NCBI GenBank assembly: GCA_964638715.1
Contig: CAZWZF010000006.1
Coordinates: forward strand, 107,843 to 171,842
DNA: 64,000 nt
Source of the DNA: JBAXQQ01 sp037131695
GTDB lineage: Bacteria > Armatimonadota > Hebobacteria > CAIYQO01
Reading direction: 5' to 3'
The position numbers and the translations under genes were made by a program. Shown piece by piece: positions 27,198-35,381 of this stretch. How positions within the stretch are numbered: the stretch's first letter is position 1; each line of letters starts with the position of its first letter. Under the pieces are notes generated by a model, which was not told the DNA's origin, ran no database searches, and saw only the letters and a list, made by a program, of their open reading frames with translations.

Positions 27198-27230
27198 CAC
27201 TCGGTCTTCGGGCTGAAAGGGGCGAAGGTT

Positions 27231-29207
27231 TTGGATAATAACAACTTAATAATACTTGCATCTCTGATGTTGCTTCCCGCTCTTTGTTCTGTGCTAACCC
27301 TCATAATCAAGAATAAATTCTTCCGGAATTTCCTGGTAATTTTAACCTTAGTTGTGCTTGTTGGCTCGTCAATTATGCTGTGGGTACAGGTTGCTAATGC
27401 CAACGGAAAGCTAACCTTTGATGTACCAGTTAACATTATCGAGATTGCCGGTTGGGTAGTTAAAGCGATTGATGTCGCGGTATTGCTCTATGTAATATTC
27501 CGCGGAATTGCTTCTAAAAAAGGTCTGGCACCTACGCTGGCGCTTATTCAACTTCTTATTCTCGGGTATTTTGAGATTTTTGTCTTGAAAGGTGCCGAGA
27601 CCAATGCGATATTTGTAGTTGATTACCTGTCATTGGTACTGGTTTTACTGGCATCTGTTATCGGCCCATTAATCATTTTCTTCGGCATTGGTTACATGGA
27701 GTTGCACGAAGAGCATCTGCATCTGAAAGTATCGCGACAGCCGGTATTTTTCGCAGTTTTATTCGCTTTCTTATCAGCTATGAATGGTATCGCCATGTCA
27801 GACAGCCTGGTTTGGATGTATACATTCTGGGAAGTAACCACCTTGTGTTCATTCCTGCTCATCGGACACGACCAGACTGAAGAAGCTATTAAAAACTCGT
27901 TCCGCGCTCTTGATTTAAACATGCTTGGCGGTGTTGCTTTTGCCGCGGCGATTGTAGTTATCTACAATTCAACCGGCATGATTTCCATACAATCATTAAT
28001 TCATAATCACAGCATTGTAGCTGGCGGTGCCATGCTTGGCGTTGCGCTGTTATGCTTTGCCGGGTTGACGAAATCTGCGCAGTTTCCCTTTCAGAGCTGG
28101 CTGCTGGGAGCCATGGTTGCCCCCACGCCGGTATCTGCAATTTTACATTCCAGCACCATGGTTAAAGCCGGGGTATTCATCATAGTTCGCCTTGCCACAT
28201 TACTCGCCGGTACCGGACTGGGCAATTTAATCGCAGTTGCGGGTGGGTTCACCTTCCTCGCCGCCAGCGCAATTGCCATCAGTCAGAGCAACGGTAAAAA
28301 AGTACTCGCCTATTCTACTATCGCCAACCTTGGTCTAATCGTCTGTTGTGCCGGCATCGGCAGTCCGGCGGCCATCGGTGCTGCGGTGCTGCTGATGATT
28401 TACCATGCCATATCAAAAGGTTTGCTCTTCCTCTGTATCGGTACCATCGAACAGGGTATCGGCAGCCGAGATATCGAAGATATGCAAGGCCTGATGAAAA
28501 AGATGCCTTATACCACCTTTATTATGGTAATCGGCATGATTTCAATGCTGCTGCCGCCTTTCGGTGTATTGATTACAAAGTGGCTGGCAATTGAAACCGC
28601 GGTTGATTTCCCGTTAGTGCTGATTCTGTTAATCCTGGGCAGCGCGTTCACTGTGGTTTTCTGGTCAAAATGGATTGGAATTACTCTAACAATGTCGTAT
28701 AAAAAAGAGTACTTCATCGAAAAAAACTTACACCCGTCAATGTCAATAACTTTAGCGGTATTAATCATCGGCGTCCTTTGCGCAACCGGTCTGGTTACCC
28801 CGCTTTTCAATTCATTAGTTAAGCCGTATTTAGACGGTCTGGGATACTCAACAGCAATGACTCTTTCGTCCTCTATGGGTGACTTAACGGTATCGCTTTA
28901 TAGGTTCGGCACTATTGGCGGTGTATTAATAGGACCATTGCTGATAGTTGTTTTATTGCTGGTTGTTCTGGTGCCGCTGTTCCTCATACATACGCGGCCT
29001 GAAATTATTAAACCACCATATTTCGGCGGTGAGTTGGCAAATAACGATATCCGCGGTATTGAGTTCATCGGCCCTGGGGATAAAGTTGAAAATATCGTAG
29101 TGCATAATTACTACATGACAAGTATATTCGGCGAAGACAAACTCACCATCTGGATGAGCATCATCGCTGGAGCGATTATCTTAATTATGTTTGGTGTGGT
29201 GAAATAA
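27231..29207 (+). CDS. echA: Ech hydrogenase membrane subunit A (antiporter-like)
   Basis: EchA is the large NuoL/MrpA-like subunit thought to translocate H+ or Na+ in the energy-converting [NiFe] hydrogenase. The 658-residue product is almost entirely transmembrane, with about 16 helices, and carries the proton-antiporter core: MYTFWEVTTLCSFLLIGHD with the conserved Glu, and SWLLGAMVAPTPVSAILHSS with the HSS motif. AYSTIANLGLI and the following Lys/His-bearing helices are also typical. The start is a TTG at 27231 with AAAGGGG at 27216-27222, eight bases upstream; the promoter overlaps any earlier start. Its stop overlaps the echB ATG by one base. It could be mistaken for NuoL, but the next five genes settle the assignment. 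Confidence 0.88.
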   Translation: MDNNNLIILASLMLLPALCSVLTLIIKNKFFRNFLVILTLVVLVGSSIMLWVQVANANGKLTFDVPVNIIEIAGWVVKAIDVAVLLYVIFRGIASKKGLAPTLALIQLLILGYFEIFVLKGAETNAIFVVDYLSLVLVLLASVIGPLIIFFGIGYMELHEEHLHLKVSRQPVFFAVLFAFLSAMNGIAMSDSLVWMYTFWEVTTLCSFLLIGHDQTEEAIKNSFRALDLNMLGGVAFAAAIVVIYNSTGMISIQSLIHNHSIVAGGAMLGVALLCFAGLTKSAQFPFQSWLLGAMVAPTPVSAILHSSTMVKAGVFIIVRLATLLAGTGLGNLIAVAGGFTFLAASAIAISQSNGKKVLAYSTIANLGLIVCCAGIGSPAAIGAAVLLMIYHAISKGLLFLCIGTIEQGIGSRDIEDMQGLMKKMPYTTFIMVIGMISMLLPPFGVLITKWLAIETAVDFPLVLILLILGSAFTVVFWSKWIGITLTMSYKKEYFIEKNLHPSMSITLAVLIIGVLCATGLVTPLFNSLVKPYLDGLGYSTAMTLSSSMGDLTVSLYRFGTIGGVLIGPLLIVVLLLVVLVPLFLIHTRPEIIKPPYFGGELANNDIRGIEFIGPGDKVENIVVHNYYMTSIFGEDKLTIWMSIIAGAIILIMFGVVK

Positions 29208-30088
29208 TGACTGAATATTTACTTAACATAGATATGCATTACGCATATATCATCTTATTGACGATTTTTGTTGGCCCTGTCGTTGGCGGTTTGATAACCG
29301 GTATCGACAGGAAACTGACAGCGCGATTGCAGGGAAGATTCGGCCCGCCGATTTTGCAGCCTTTCTACGACTTCTTTAAATTAATAGGGAAAGAACGGTT
29401 TGCTGTTAATTCAACCCAAATGATTTATGTCATTGGCACCCTGTTTTTCGCGGTAACTGCATTAATAATGTTCACCACCGGCATGGATATGCTGATGATG
29501 GTATTCGTACTGGCATTCAGCAATATCAGCCTTATTATGGGCGCCATGTCTGTCCGTTCGCCATTCAGTAAAATTGGTGCTCAGCGTGAAATTATTCAGA
29601 TGATGGCGTATGAACCAGTAATTTTATTAATGGTTGTTGGTATCTATAAAATCACCGGGTCATTCATGATTAACGTGCCGTTCAATTCATACGGCAGACC
29701 TTTGATTGCTGATTTACCGCTGCTTTTCTTTGCATTCAGCTACATACTAACTATTAAGCTGCGCAAATCGCCCTTTGACTACTCCACCTCGCACCACGGT
29801 CACCAGGAGTTGATTAAAGGTCTTACTATGGAGTTCAGCGGTCTGCAATTAGCAATGATTGAACTCACCCACTGGTACGAAGTTGTACTGCTGATGGGAT
29901 TGGTAGTGATGTTCTGGGCACAGCCGATATGGGCAGGCATTCTGCTGGCAATCGGCATATATTTAATAGAAATTATCATCGATAATATCTGCGCCCGTAC
30001 GACCTGGAAATGGATGCTCAAGATGACAGGCATTGTGGGACTGGGCACCGCGCTAACCAATATCATTTGGTTGTATTTAGCGAAATAG
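29207..30088 (+). CDS. echB: Ech hydrogenase membrane subunit B (NuoH-like)
   Basis: EchB is the NuoH/HycD-like subunit that anchors the soluble arm of the hydrogenase to the membrane. The 293-residue protein has about eight transmembrane helices. It shows the family segments GPVVGGLITGIDRKLTARLQ, FGPPILQPFYDFFKL, and SPFDYSTSHHGHQELIKG, the last resembling the quinone-site region of NuoH in group 4 hydrogenases. It overlaps echA by one base (TAATG), so translation is coupled, and echC follows after 12 bases. Confidence 0.93.
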   Translation: MTEYLLNIDMHYAYIILLTIFVGPVVGGLITGIDRKLTARLQGRFGPPILQPFYDFFKLIGKERFAVNSTQMIYVIGTLFFAVTALIMFTTGMDMLMMVFVLAFSNISLIMGAMSVRSPFSKIGAQREIIQMMAYEPVILLMVVGIYKITGSFMINVPFNSYGRPLIADLPLLFFAFSYILTIKLRKSPFDYSTSHHGHQELIKGLTMEFSGLQLAMIELTHWYEVVLLMGLVVMFWAQPIWAGILLAIGIYLIEIIIDNICARTTWKWMLKMTGIVGLGTALTNIIWLYLAK

Positions 30089-30100
30089 GCGGTAAAGTAA

Positions 30101-30547
30101 ATGGGAATTATAAAAGAATCAAGAAAAAAATCACCGTGGATTGTGCATTTCGACTGCAATAGCTGCAATGGTTGTGATATTGAGGTTTTAGCCTGTCTGA
30201 CACCAATTTATGATGTCGAACGGTTTGGAATAATAAATGTCGGTAATCCAAAACACGCTGACGTGCTGGTGGTAACCGGTTCAGTCAATTATCGCAATGC
30301 CCGCGTATTAAGAAATATCTACGACCAGATGCCGGAACCGCGAGCAGTTGTCGCGATTGGCGCCTGCGGCTGCACCGGCGGCATCTTCAGCGATTGTTAT
30401 AACGTTCTTGGCGGTGTAGACAAGGTATTGCCCGTGGACGCTTATGTTCCGGGATGCGCGCCAAAACCAGAGGCTATTATTGACGGCATCGTCACCGCGC
30501 TCAGCCGGCTGGAAGAACGCAAGATAAATAAAAATGAGGTCGAATAA
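30101..30547 (+). CDS. echC: Ech hydrogenase small subunit C (NuoB-like, [4Fe-4S])
   Basis: EchC is the electron-transferring small subunit of the [NiFe] hydrogenase and carries the proximal [4Fe-4S] cluster. In the 148-residue protein the Cys-rich start is HFDCNSCNGCDIEVLACLTP (residues 16-35), followed by GACGCTGGIF and VPGCAPKPEAI, which supply the remaining ligands in NuoB-type proteins. The short length and lack of a twin-arginine signal are as expected for a cytoplasm-facing group 4 enzyme. It overlaps echD by one base. Confidence 0.94.
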   Translation: MGIIKESRKKSPWIVHFDCNSCNGCDIEVLACLTPIYDVERFGIINVGNPKHADVLVVTGSVNYRNARVLRNIYDQMPEPRAVVAIGACGCTGGIFSDCYNVLGGVDKVLPVDAYVPGCAPKPEAIIDGIVTALSRLEERKINKNEVE

Positions 30548-30924
30548 TGTTATACAATGTCACAGATATTACTATCGAGGGAGTGCTGCATTCTGCGCAG
30601 GACATGGAGATTCAAGGCTATCGCTTTGTTACTTCCAGTTGTGTGGATAACGGCGAAACTCTGGATATCTATTATCACTACGATAAAGACCTGGTTCTGA
30701 AACAATATAAACTGAATGTGGCAAAGGGAATCACTATCCCAAGTATATCAAAGGTTTTCTTTTGCGCCATGCTGGTTGAGAATGAAATAAAAGACCTTTT
30801 TGGCGTACAATTTTCTAATTTAGTGCTGGATTACGGTGGAAAACTGCTGTTGAGCGATGGCGCGCCTGATGCGCCGATGGCTTGCGGCGGGCAAATTATC
30901 GTAATAGAGAAAGGCAAGGAGTAA
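30547..30924 (+). CDS. echD: Ech hydrogenase subunit D (NuoC-like)
   Basis: The 125-residue protein corresponds to EchD, the small NuoC-related subunit of the soluble arm. The recognisable part is EIKDLFGVQFSNLVLDYGGKLLL, equivalent to the E-x2-D-L-F/Y-G motif of NuoC proteins. Sequence conservation in this subunit is generally weak, and the position between echC and echE is part of the evidence. It has no cofactor motif. Start overlaps the echC stop by one base; echE begins six bases after its stop. Confidence 0.85.
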   Translation: MLYNVTDITIEGVLHSAQDMEIQGYRFVTSSCVDNGETLDIYYHYDKDLVLKQYKLNVAKGITIPSISKVFFCAMLVENEIKDLFGVQFSNLVLDYGGKLLLSDGAPDAPMACGGQIIVIEKGKE

Positions 30925-30930
30925 GGGGCA

Positions 30931-32013
30931 ATGAAAACAAAGACAAGCGTTATACCATTTGGGCCACAACACCCTGTACTTCCTGAGCCGCTGCAACTGA
31001 AACTTGTAATGCAGGATGAAAGAGTAATCGAAGCGATTCCCGCCATTGGTTATGTACATCGCGGGTTGGAAAAATTAGCCGAAACCAAAGATATGAACCA
31101 GATGATTTACGTGGTTGAACGTATCTGCGGTATTTGCAGCTTTATGCACGCATTGAATTACTGCCACGGTATCGAAGAAATGATGGAATTGCAGGTTCCC
31201 GACCGCGCTAAATATCTGCGCGTTATCTGGGGTGAAATGCACCGCACTCACAGTCACTTGCTGTGGCTCGGTTTGTTGGCAGACTCTTTCGGTTTCGAAT
31301 CATTATTCATGCAGGCATGGCGCGCCCGTGAACGTGTTATGGATATGATGGAAGCAACCGCCGGCAGCCGCATCATGATTTCTACCAACATCATTGGCGG
31401 TCTTCGCCGCGATATCCCGGCCGACTTGCAGCGCCAGGTGCTGGATATGGTTGATGAAGTGGAAAGAGAAATGAAAGAGATGGAACAGGTATTCCTGAAG
31501 GATTACACTGTTAAGCATCGTCTGGTTGGCGTTGGCGTATTGCCAAAAGATATTGCGTATAAGATTGGCGCGGTAGGCCCGGTAGGCCGTGCAAGCGGTC
31601 TTGCCCAGGATATGCGCAGCCTTAACTACGCCGCATACAAAGAATTGGATTGGGAAACAGTCGTAGAGAATGATGGCGACTGTTATGCGCGCACCGTTGT
31701 GCGCGTTCGCGAAGTTTACCAGGCACTGGATTTAATCCGCCAGGCATTCGCAAAAATGCCGGAAGGCGATATCGCAGTGCCAGTGAAAGGGTTCCCTGAT
31801 GGCGAAGTTGTTACCAGAATCGAACAGCCGCGCGGCGAGTGCCTGTACTACCTGCGCGCAAATGGGACGAAAAACCTCTCCCGCGTTCGTGTTCGCACCC
31901 CGACCTTCGCCAATATCCCGCCGCTAATCCACATGCTGCCCGGCTGTCAGTTAGCCGACGTGCCGGTAATCGTATTGTCAATTGACCCGTGCATAAGCTG
32001 CACGGAAAGGTAG
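30931..32013 (+). CDS. echE: Ech hydrogenase large subunit E, [NiFe] catalytic
   Basis: EchE binds the NiFe active site and makes or splits H2. The 360-residue protein has both metal-binding CxxC pairs: ERICGICSF with Cys66 and Cys69, and DPCISCTER with Cys354 and Cys357. PFGPQHPVLPEP at residues 9-20 and the HRGLEK motif are also characteristic. The last Cys is only three residues from the end, so the C-terminal extension that a maturation protease removes in most [NiFe] hydrogenases is missing. This is known for some group 4 members, including CO-linked enzymes. Electrons are exchanged with ferredoxin through EchF and EchC. Confidence 0.95.
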   Translation: MKTKTSVIPFGPQHPVLPEPLQLKLVMQDERVIEAIPAIGYVHRGLEKLAETKDMNQMIYVVERICGICSFMHALNYCHGIEEMMELQVPDRAKYLRVIWGEMHRTHSHLLWLGLLADSFGFESLFMQAWRARERVMDMMEATAGSRIMISTNIIGGLRRDIPADLQRQVLDMVDEVEREMKEMEQVFLKDYTVKHRLVGVGVLPKDIAYKIGAVGPVGRASGLAQDMRSLNYAAYKELDWETVVENDGDCYARTVVRVREVYQALDLIRQAFAKMPEGDIAVPVKGFPDGEVVTRIEQPRGECLYYLRANGTKNLSRVRVRTPTFANIPPLIHMLPGCQLADVPVIVLSIDPCISCTER

Positions 32014-32022
32014 AATAAAGCC

Positions 32023-32394
32023 ATGCTTGAAATGCTGCATAATATAGTAAAGAACTTTATGAAAGGCCCATCAACACGGCTTTACCCGTTCGCCATTCGC
32101 AAACCATTCGCGGATGCGCGCGGCAACCTGGTTGGTATAGATGAAGAAACCTGCATCTATTGCGGCATGTGCCAGCGCAAATGCCCCGCCGACGCTATCG
32201 TAGTGGATCGCGCGACCAAAACCTGGACCATGAACCCGTACAAATGTGTAGTTTGCGGAGTATGCGTTGAAATATGCCCGAAAAAATGCATGACCATGGG
32301 TGAGTCACACCGCACTTCCACTAAAAAAATGGAAAATGTGGTGCAACAAAAGAAAGCAGTAGAAGCACCCCCGGCACCACCAGCGCAAGAGTAA
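32023..32394 (+). CDS. echF: Ech hydrogenase ferredoxin-like subunit F
   Basis: EchF carries two [4Fe-4S] clusters that pass electrons from ferredoxin to EchC. The 123-residue protein has two full motifs, CIYCGMCQRKCP and CVVCGVCVEICP, at about residues 45-90, and it resembles NuoI. A Pro/Ala/Glu-rich tail (EAPPAPPAQE) ends the chain. It is the last gene of the operon, and a strong terminator follows at 32451. No hyp maturation genes lie in the window. Confidence 0.94.
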   Translation: MLEMLHNIVKNFMKGPSTRLYPFAIRKPFADARGNLVGIDEETCIYCGMCQRKCPADAIVVDRATKTWTMNPYKCVVCGVCVEICPKKCMTMGESHRTSTKKMENVVQQKKAVEAPPAPPAQE

Positions 32395-32450
32395 AGAGTA
32401 AAAGTGGCGTCACCGTCTCGGTGACGAGTAAAATTCCAACAGATATAATT

Positions 32451-32477
32451 AAAGAGGCGCGTTTCGCGCCTCTTTTT
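32451..32477 (+). terminator. Intrinsic terminator of the ech operon
   Basis: AAAGAGGCGCG (32451-32461) pairs perfectly with CGCGCCTCTTT (32465-32475) around a three-base loop, followed by TT. A second small hairpin, GTCACCG-TCT-CGGTGAC, lies just upstream at 32409-32425. Confidence 0.88.
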
Positions 32478-32588
32478 AATATCTTAATTAATCCTGTAAA
32501 TCGATGTAAAACCATATTGCAATATCGCTACTTGCGTCATTTCGCCGGTACGGGTACAATTTTGCTATAAATGGGGAGACGAAAAGAT

Positions 32589-33077
32589 ATGAAAGATATT
32601 TTGAAGATGTTGGAAGCTGATTGCCGGTTGACCCCGGAGCAGATAGCCGAACGAAGCGGCCGTGAAGTCGTAGAAGTTGAACAGATAATAAAAGATGCCG
32701 AAGAAAAAGGTATCATTCGCCGATATAAAGCCGTTATCGACTGGGAACGCGTGGATTCTGTTGAGGCAACCGCGGCATTTATCGAGGTGAAGGTTACCCC
32801 GATGCGCGACGTCGGTTTTGACGCCATCGCCGAACGCATTATGAAATTCCCCGAAGTTCGTTCGCTATACCTGCTTTCCGGCAGTTACGATATGCACGTG
32901 GTGGTACAAGGAAAAGACCTGCGCGAAATCGCCGGTTTTGTGAATACCAAATTAGCCGCCCTCGACAATGTGCTCAGCACCAGCACCCACTTCGTATTGC
33001 GCGGATACAAGATTGACGGCGATTTGATGATTGATGTCGATGAGTCCGGCGAACGCTTGCCGATGAGCGTTGTGTAG
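32589..33077 (+). CDS. Lrp/AsnC family transcriptional regulator
   Basis: The 162-residue protein has an N-terminal helix-turn-helix (DILKMLEADCRLTPEQIAER through EKGIIRRYKAVIDWERV) and a C-terminal RAM ligand-binding domain (VEATAAFIEVKVTPM, then VRSLYLLSGSYDMHVVVQG). Lrp/AsnC proteins form octamers that wrap DNA and respond to amino acids. An ATG at 32571 would add six residues; GGGGAG at 32573-32578 is better placed for ATG 32589. It stands between the ech operon and fhs, transcribed in the same direction after a terminator. Whether it controls either neighbour is unknown. Confidence 0.88.
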   Translation: MKDILKMLEADCRLTPEQIAERSGREVVEVEQIIKDAEEKGIIRRYKAVIDWERVDSVEATAAFIEVKVTPMRDVGFDAIAERIMKFPEVRSLYLLSGSYDMHVVVQGKDLREIAGFVNTKLAALDNVLSTSTHFVLRGYKIDGDLMIDVDESGERLPMSVV

Positions 33078-33152
33078 AATTAATAATTAATAATTAAAAA
33101 TTACGAATGGTTGTAATTTTTAATATCTGATTAAATAAAAGAATTGGTCAAA

Positions 33153-33323
33153 GGTAGGGGAGTTGTCCCCAACTCCCGCGACTGAACCGTGAAATGATGT
33201 GGAAATGGGTGTGACGACAGATTTTTTTGCTTTATGCAGCGTTTCAGACCATGTTTTGTCGTTTCATCCTATCACATTTATAGAACTGATACCGTCGCGG
33301 GAGCTGAGGACAGCTCCCCTACC
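33153..33323. repeat. Paired-hairpin inverted repeat upstream of fhs
   Basis: Two 30-base arms face each other: the left starts GGTAGGGGAGTTGTCC and the right reads GGTAGGGGAGCTGTCC on the other strand. Each arm is itself a hairpin: GAGTTG-TCCC-CAACTC on the left and GAGCTG-TCCT-CAGCTC on the right. The changes keep base pairing. The 171-bp unit ends 36 bases before the fhs ATG, so it could also influence that gene's leader. There is no coding sequence in it. Confidence 0.7.
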
Positions 33324-33359
33324 ATCAAACGGTTCAGTTGATATCACACTGGAGAAATT

Positions 33360-35027
33360 ATGCTATCTGACGTACAAATCGCCCAGCAGGCGGTGCTGAA
33401 ACCGATGTCCGAAATTGCGGAAGAATTAGGGTTGACCGTTGAAGACCTGCACCCGTTTGGTAATGACAAGGCAAAGGTTGTGCTGGACGTTTTGAAGAAA
33501 AGAGCCGACGACCGCGATGGCAAGCTGATATTGGTTACCGCCATCACCCCGACACCGGCGGGTGAAGGTAAAACCACCACCACCGTTGGGCTTGGCGATG
33601 CTTTGCGACAGCGCGGCAAAAAGGTATGTATCGCCATTCGCGAACCGTCGCTGGGGCCATGTTTCGGCGTCAAGGGTGGTGCCGCCGGCGGCGGATACGC
33701 CCAGGTGATACCCATGGTTGATATTAACCTGCATTTCACCGGTGATTTTCACGCTATCACCACCGCCCATAATTTACTCTCCGCCATGCTGGACAACCAC
33801 CTGCACCAGGGCAACGCGCTGGATATCGACCTTCACACCATCACCTGGAAGCGCGTGCTGGACATGAACGACCGCGCACTTCGCGAGATTGTCATTGGTC
33901 TGGGCGGCAAGGCAAACGGAATTCCCCACGAGTCCGGTTTTGAAATCACCACCGCGTCGGAAATTATGGCGCTGCTCTGCCTCGCCCGCGACCGCGCCGA
34001 CCTGGAAAAACGCCTGTCAGATATCGTAGTCGCCTTTAACCGCAAGGGAAAACCGGTCACCGCCAGCGACTTGAGCGCCGCCGGCGCGATGAGCGTGGTG
34101 CTGAAAGACGCCTTGATGCCTAACCTGGTGCAAACCCTGGAAGGCACCCCGGCATTTGTACATGGCGGCCCGTTCGGCAATATCGCCCATGGCTGCAACA
34201 GCGCCATCGCCACCCGCATGGCATTGAAACTGGCGGATTATGTGGTGACCGAGGCTGGATTTGGCAGCGACCTGGGCGCGGAGAAGTTCTTTGACATCAA
34301 ATGCCGCACCGCCGGCCTATCACCTTCGGCAGCAGTAGTTGTCGCCACGGTACGCGCGTTGAAAATGCACGGCGGCGCGGCAATGGCAAACCTTAAAGAA
34401 AATGACCCGGCGGCATTGCGCAAAGGCATCCAGAACCTGGAAAAACATTGCGAAAATGTCCGCACCGTCGGCCTGAACCCGATAGTCGCCATCAACCGAT
34501 TCCCCACCGATACCGACGAGGAAATTAAAGTATTGCAGGCGGAATGTGCCCGCATCGGCGTGCAATTCTCGCTATCCGAAGTTTGGGAAAAAGGCGGAGA
34601 AGGCGGGTTGGAACTCGCCGACATGGTGATGAAAGCCGCCGACAAAAAGTCATATTTCCACTATTCATACCCGCTGGAAATCACCCTGAAAGAGAAAATC
34701 CTTCGGGTGGCGCAGCAATTCTATGGCGCGGAAAATATCTTTTACACCCCGGTGGCAGAAAAACAGCTTGCGAACTTCGAAGAACTCGGTTTCGGCCAAC
34801 TCCCCATCTGCATCGCCAAAACCCAAAGCTCCCTCAGCGATGATGCAAAACTGCTGGGACGCCCGCGCGGATTCACCATGACAGTGCGCGAAGCAAAGGT
34901 TAGCGCAGGCGCCGGATTTGTAGTAATATACGCCGGAACCGTAATGACCATGCCCGGCCTCCCCAAATCCCCGTCAGCAGAAAAGATAGGCATGAGCGAA
35001 GACGGCGAGGTTTACGGACTGTTTTAG
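33360..35027 (+). CDS. fhs: Formate-tetrahydrofolate ligase
   Basis: Fhs makes 10-formyl-tetrahydrofolate from formate, ATP and tetrahydrofolate. This step opens the methyl branch of the Wood-Ljungdahl pathway and also supplies purine and formyl-Met synthesis. The 555-residue length is standard. The P-loop TPTPAGEGKTTTTVGLGDAL starts near residue 64. Further family blocks are EPSLGPCFGVKGGAAGGGYA, DINLHFTGDFHAIT, and FVHGGPFGNIAHGCNS; the C-terminus TMPGLPKSPSAEKIGMSEDG is also typical. Its closeness to Ech hydrogenase suggests formate and H2 metabolism, but no folD, metF, CODH or formate dehydrogenase is in the window, so an acetogenic role cannot be claimed. Confidence 0.97.
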   Translation: MLSDVQIAQQAVLKPMSEIAEELGLTVEDLHPFGNDKAKVVLDVLKKRADDRDGKLILVTAITPTPAGEGKTTTTVGLGDALRQRGKKVCIAIREPSLGPCFGVKGGAAGGGYAQVIPMVDINLHFTGDFHAITTAHNLLSAMLDNHLHQGNALDIDLHTITWKRVLDMNDRALREIVIGLGGKANGIPHESGFEITTASEIMALLCLARDRADLEKRLSDIVVAFNRKGKPVTASDLSAAGAMSVVLKDALMPNLVQTLEGTPAFVHGGPFGNIAHGCNSAIATRMALKLADYVVTEAGFGSDLGAEKFFDIKCRTAGLSPSAAVVVATVRALKMHGGAAMANLKENDPAALRKGIQNLEKHCENVRTVGLNPIVAINRFPTDTDEEIKVLQAECARIGVQFSLSEVWEKGGEGGLELADMVMKAADKKSYFHYSYPLEITLKEKILRVAQQFYGAENIFYTPVAEKQLANFEELGFGQLPICIAKTQSSLSDDAKLLGRPRGFTMTVREAKVSAGAGFVVIYAGTVMTMPGLPKSPSAEKIGMSEDGEVYGLF

Positions 35028-35067
35028 CCAGTTGATAGTTGACAGTGGAAAGTGGACAGCATTTAAT

Positions 35068-35101
35068 CGGACGGATTAGTCTTATCGGACTAATCCGTCC
35101 G
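35068..35101. terminator. Strong hairpin after fhs
   Basis: CGGACGGATTAGTC (35068-35081) pairs perfectly with GACTAATCCGTCCG (35088-35101), a 14-bp stem with a six-base loop. There is no clean T run, so it may be a repeat rather than a true intrinsic terminator. It follows a tract of GACAGTGGAAAGTGGACAG repeats. Confidence 0.5.
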
Positions 35102-35104
35102 CTT

Positions 35105-35270
35105 GTATTGGACCGCAGGCTTCCAGCCTGCCCCTCGGCAGAAATTCAGTGGCACTGAGCAAACTAAAGATAGACTTTTCATTTTATAATAAATTTATAC
35201 CTTGTATTTTTTATATAACGTGCCGCTAAAACACTGCCGGGGAGCAGGCAAAATGCCTGCGATCCAATAC
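35105..35270. repeat. Paired-hairpin inverted repeat upstream of a malectin gene
   Basis: The left end GTATTGGACCGCAGGC and the right end (GTATTGGATCGCAGGC on the other strand) bound a 166-bp AT-rich unit. Each arm is a hairpin with the same stem but a different loop: GCAGGC-TTCCA-GCCTGC and GCAGGC-ATTTT-GCCTGC. The rest of the gap 35028-35381 holds only this unit, the hairpin before it and AT-rich sequence. Confidence 0.65.
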
Positions 35271-35381
35271 ATATTGATTTATTTCCGGACAAGTATAATC
35301 TTAATTTGTAAAAATTAGACACCTTCGTTACTTTTCAACACAACAGTGTCTAAAATAAAAACCTGTCAGGAGATATATTTA

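Noticed and set aside
27189..27230. GTG start for echA at 27189
   Set aside because: The codon lies within the promoter, before the expected transcript start; TTG 27231 has a well-spaced AAAGGGG.
33360..35027. Evidence for a complete Wood-Ljungdahl pathway
   Set aside because: Only fhs is present; no CODH/acetyl-CoA synthase, folD, metF or formate dehydrogenase is in the window.
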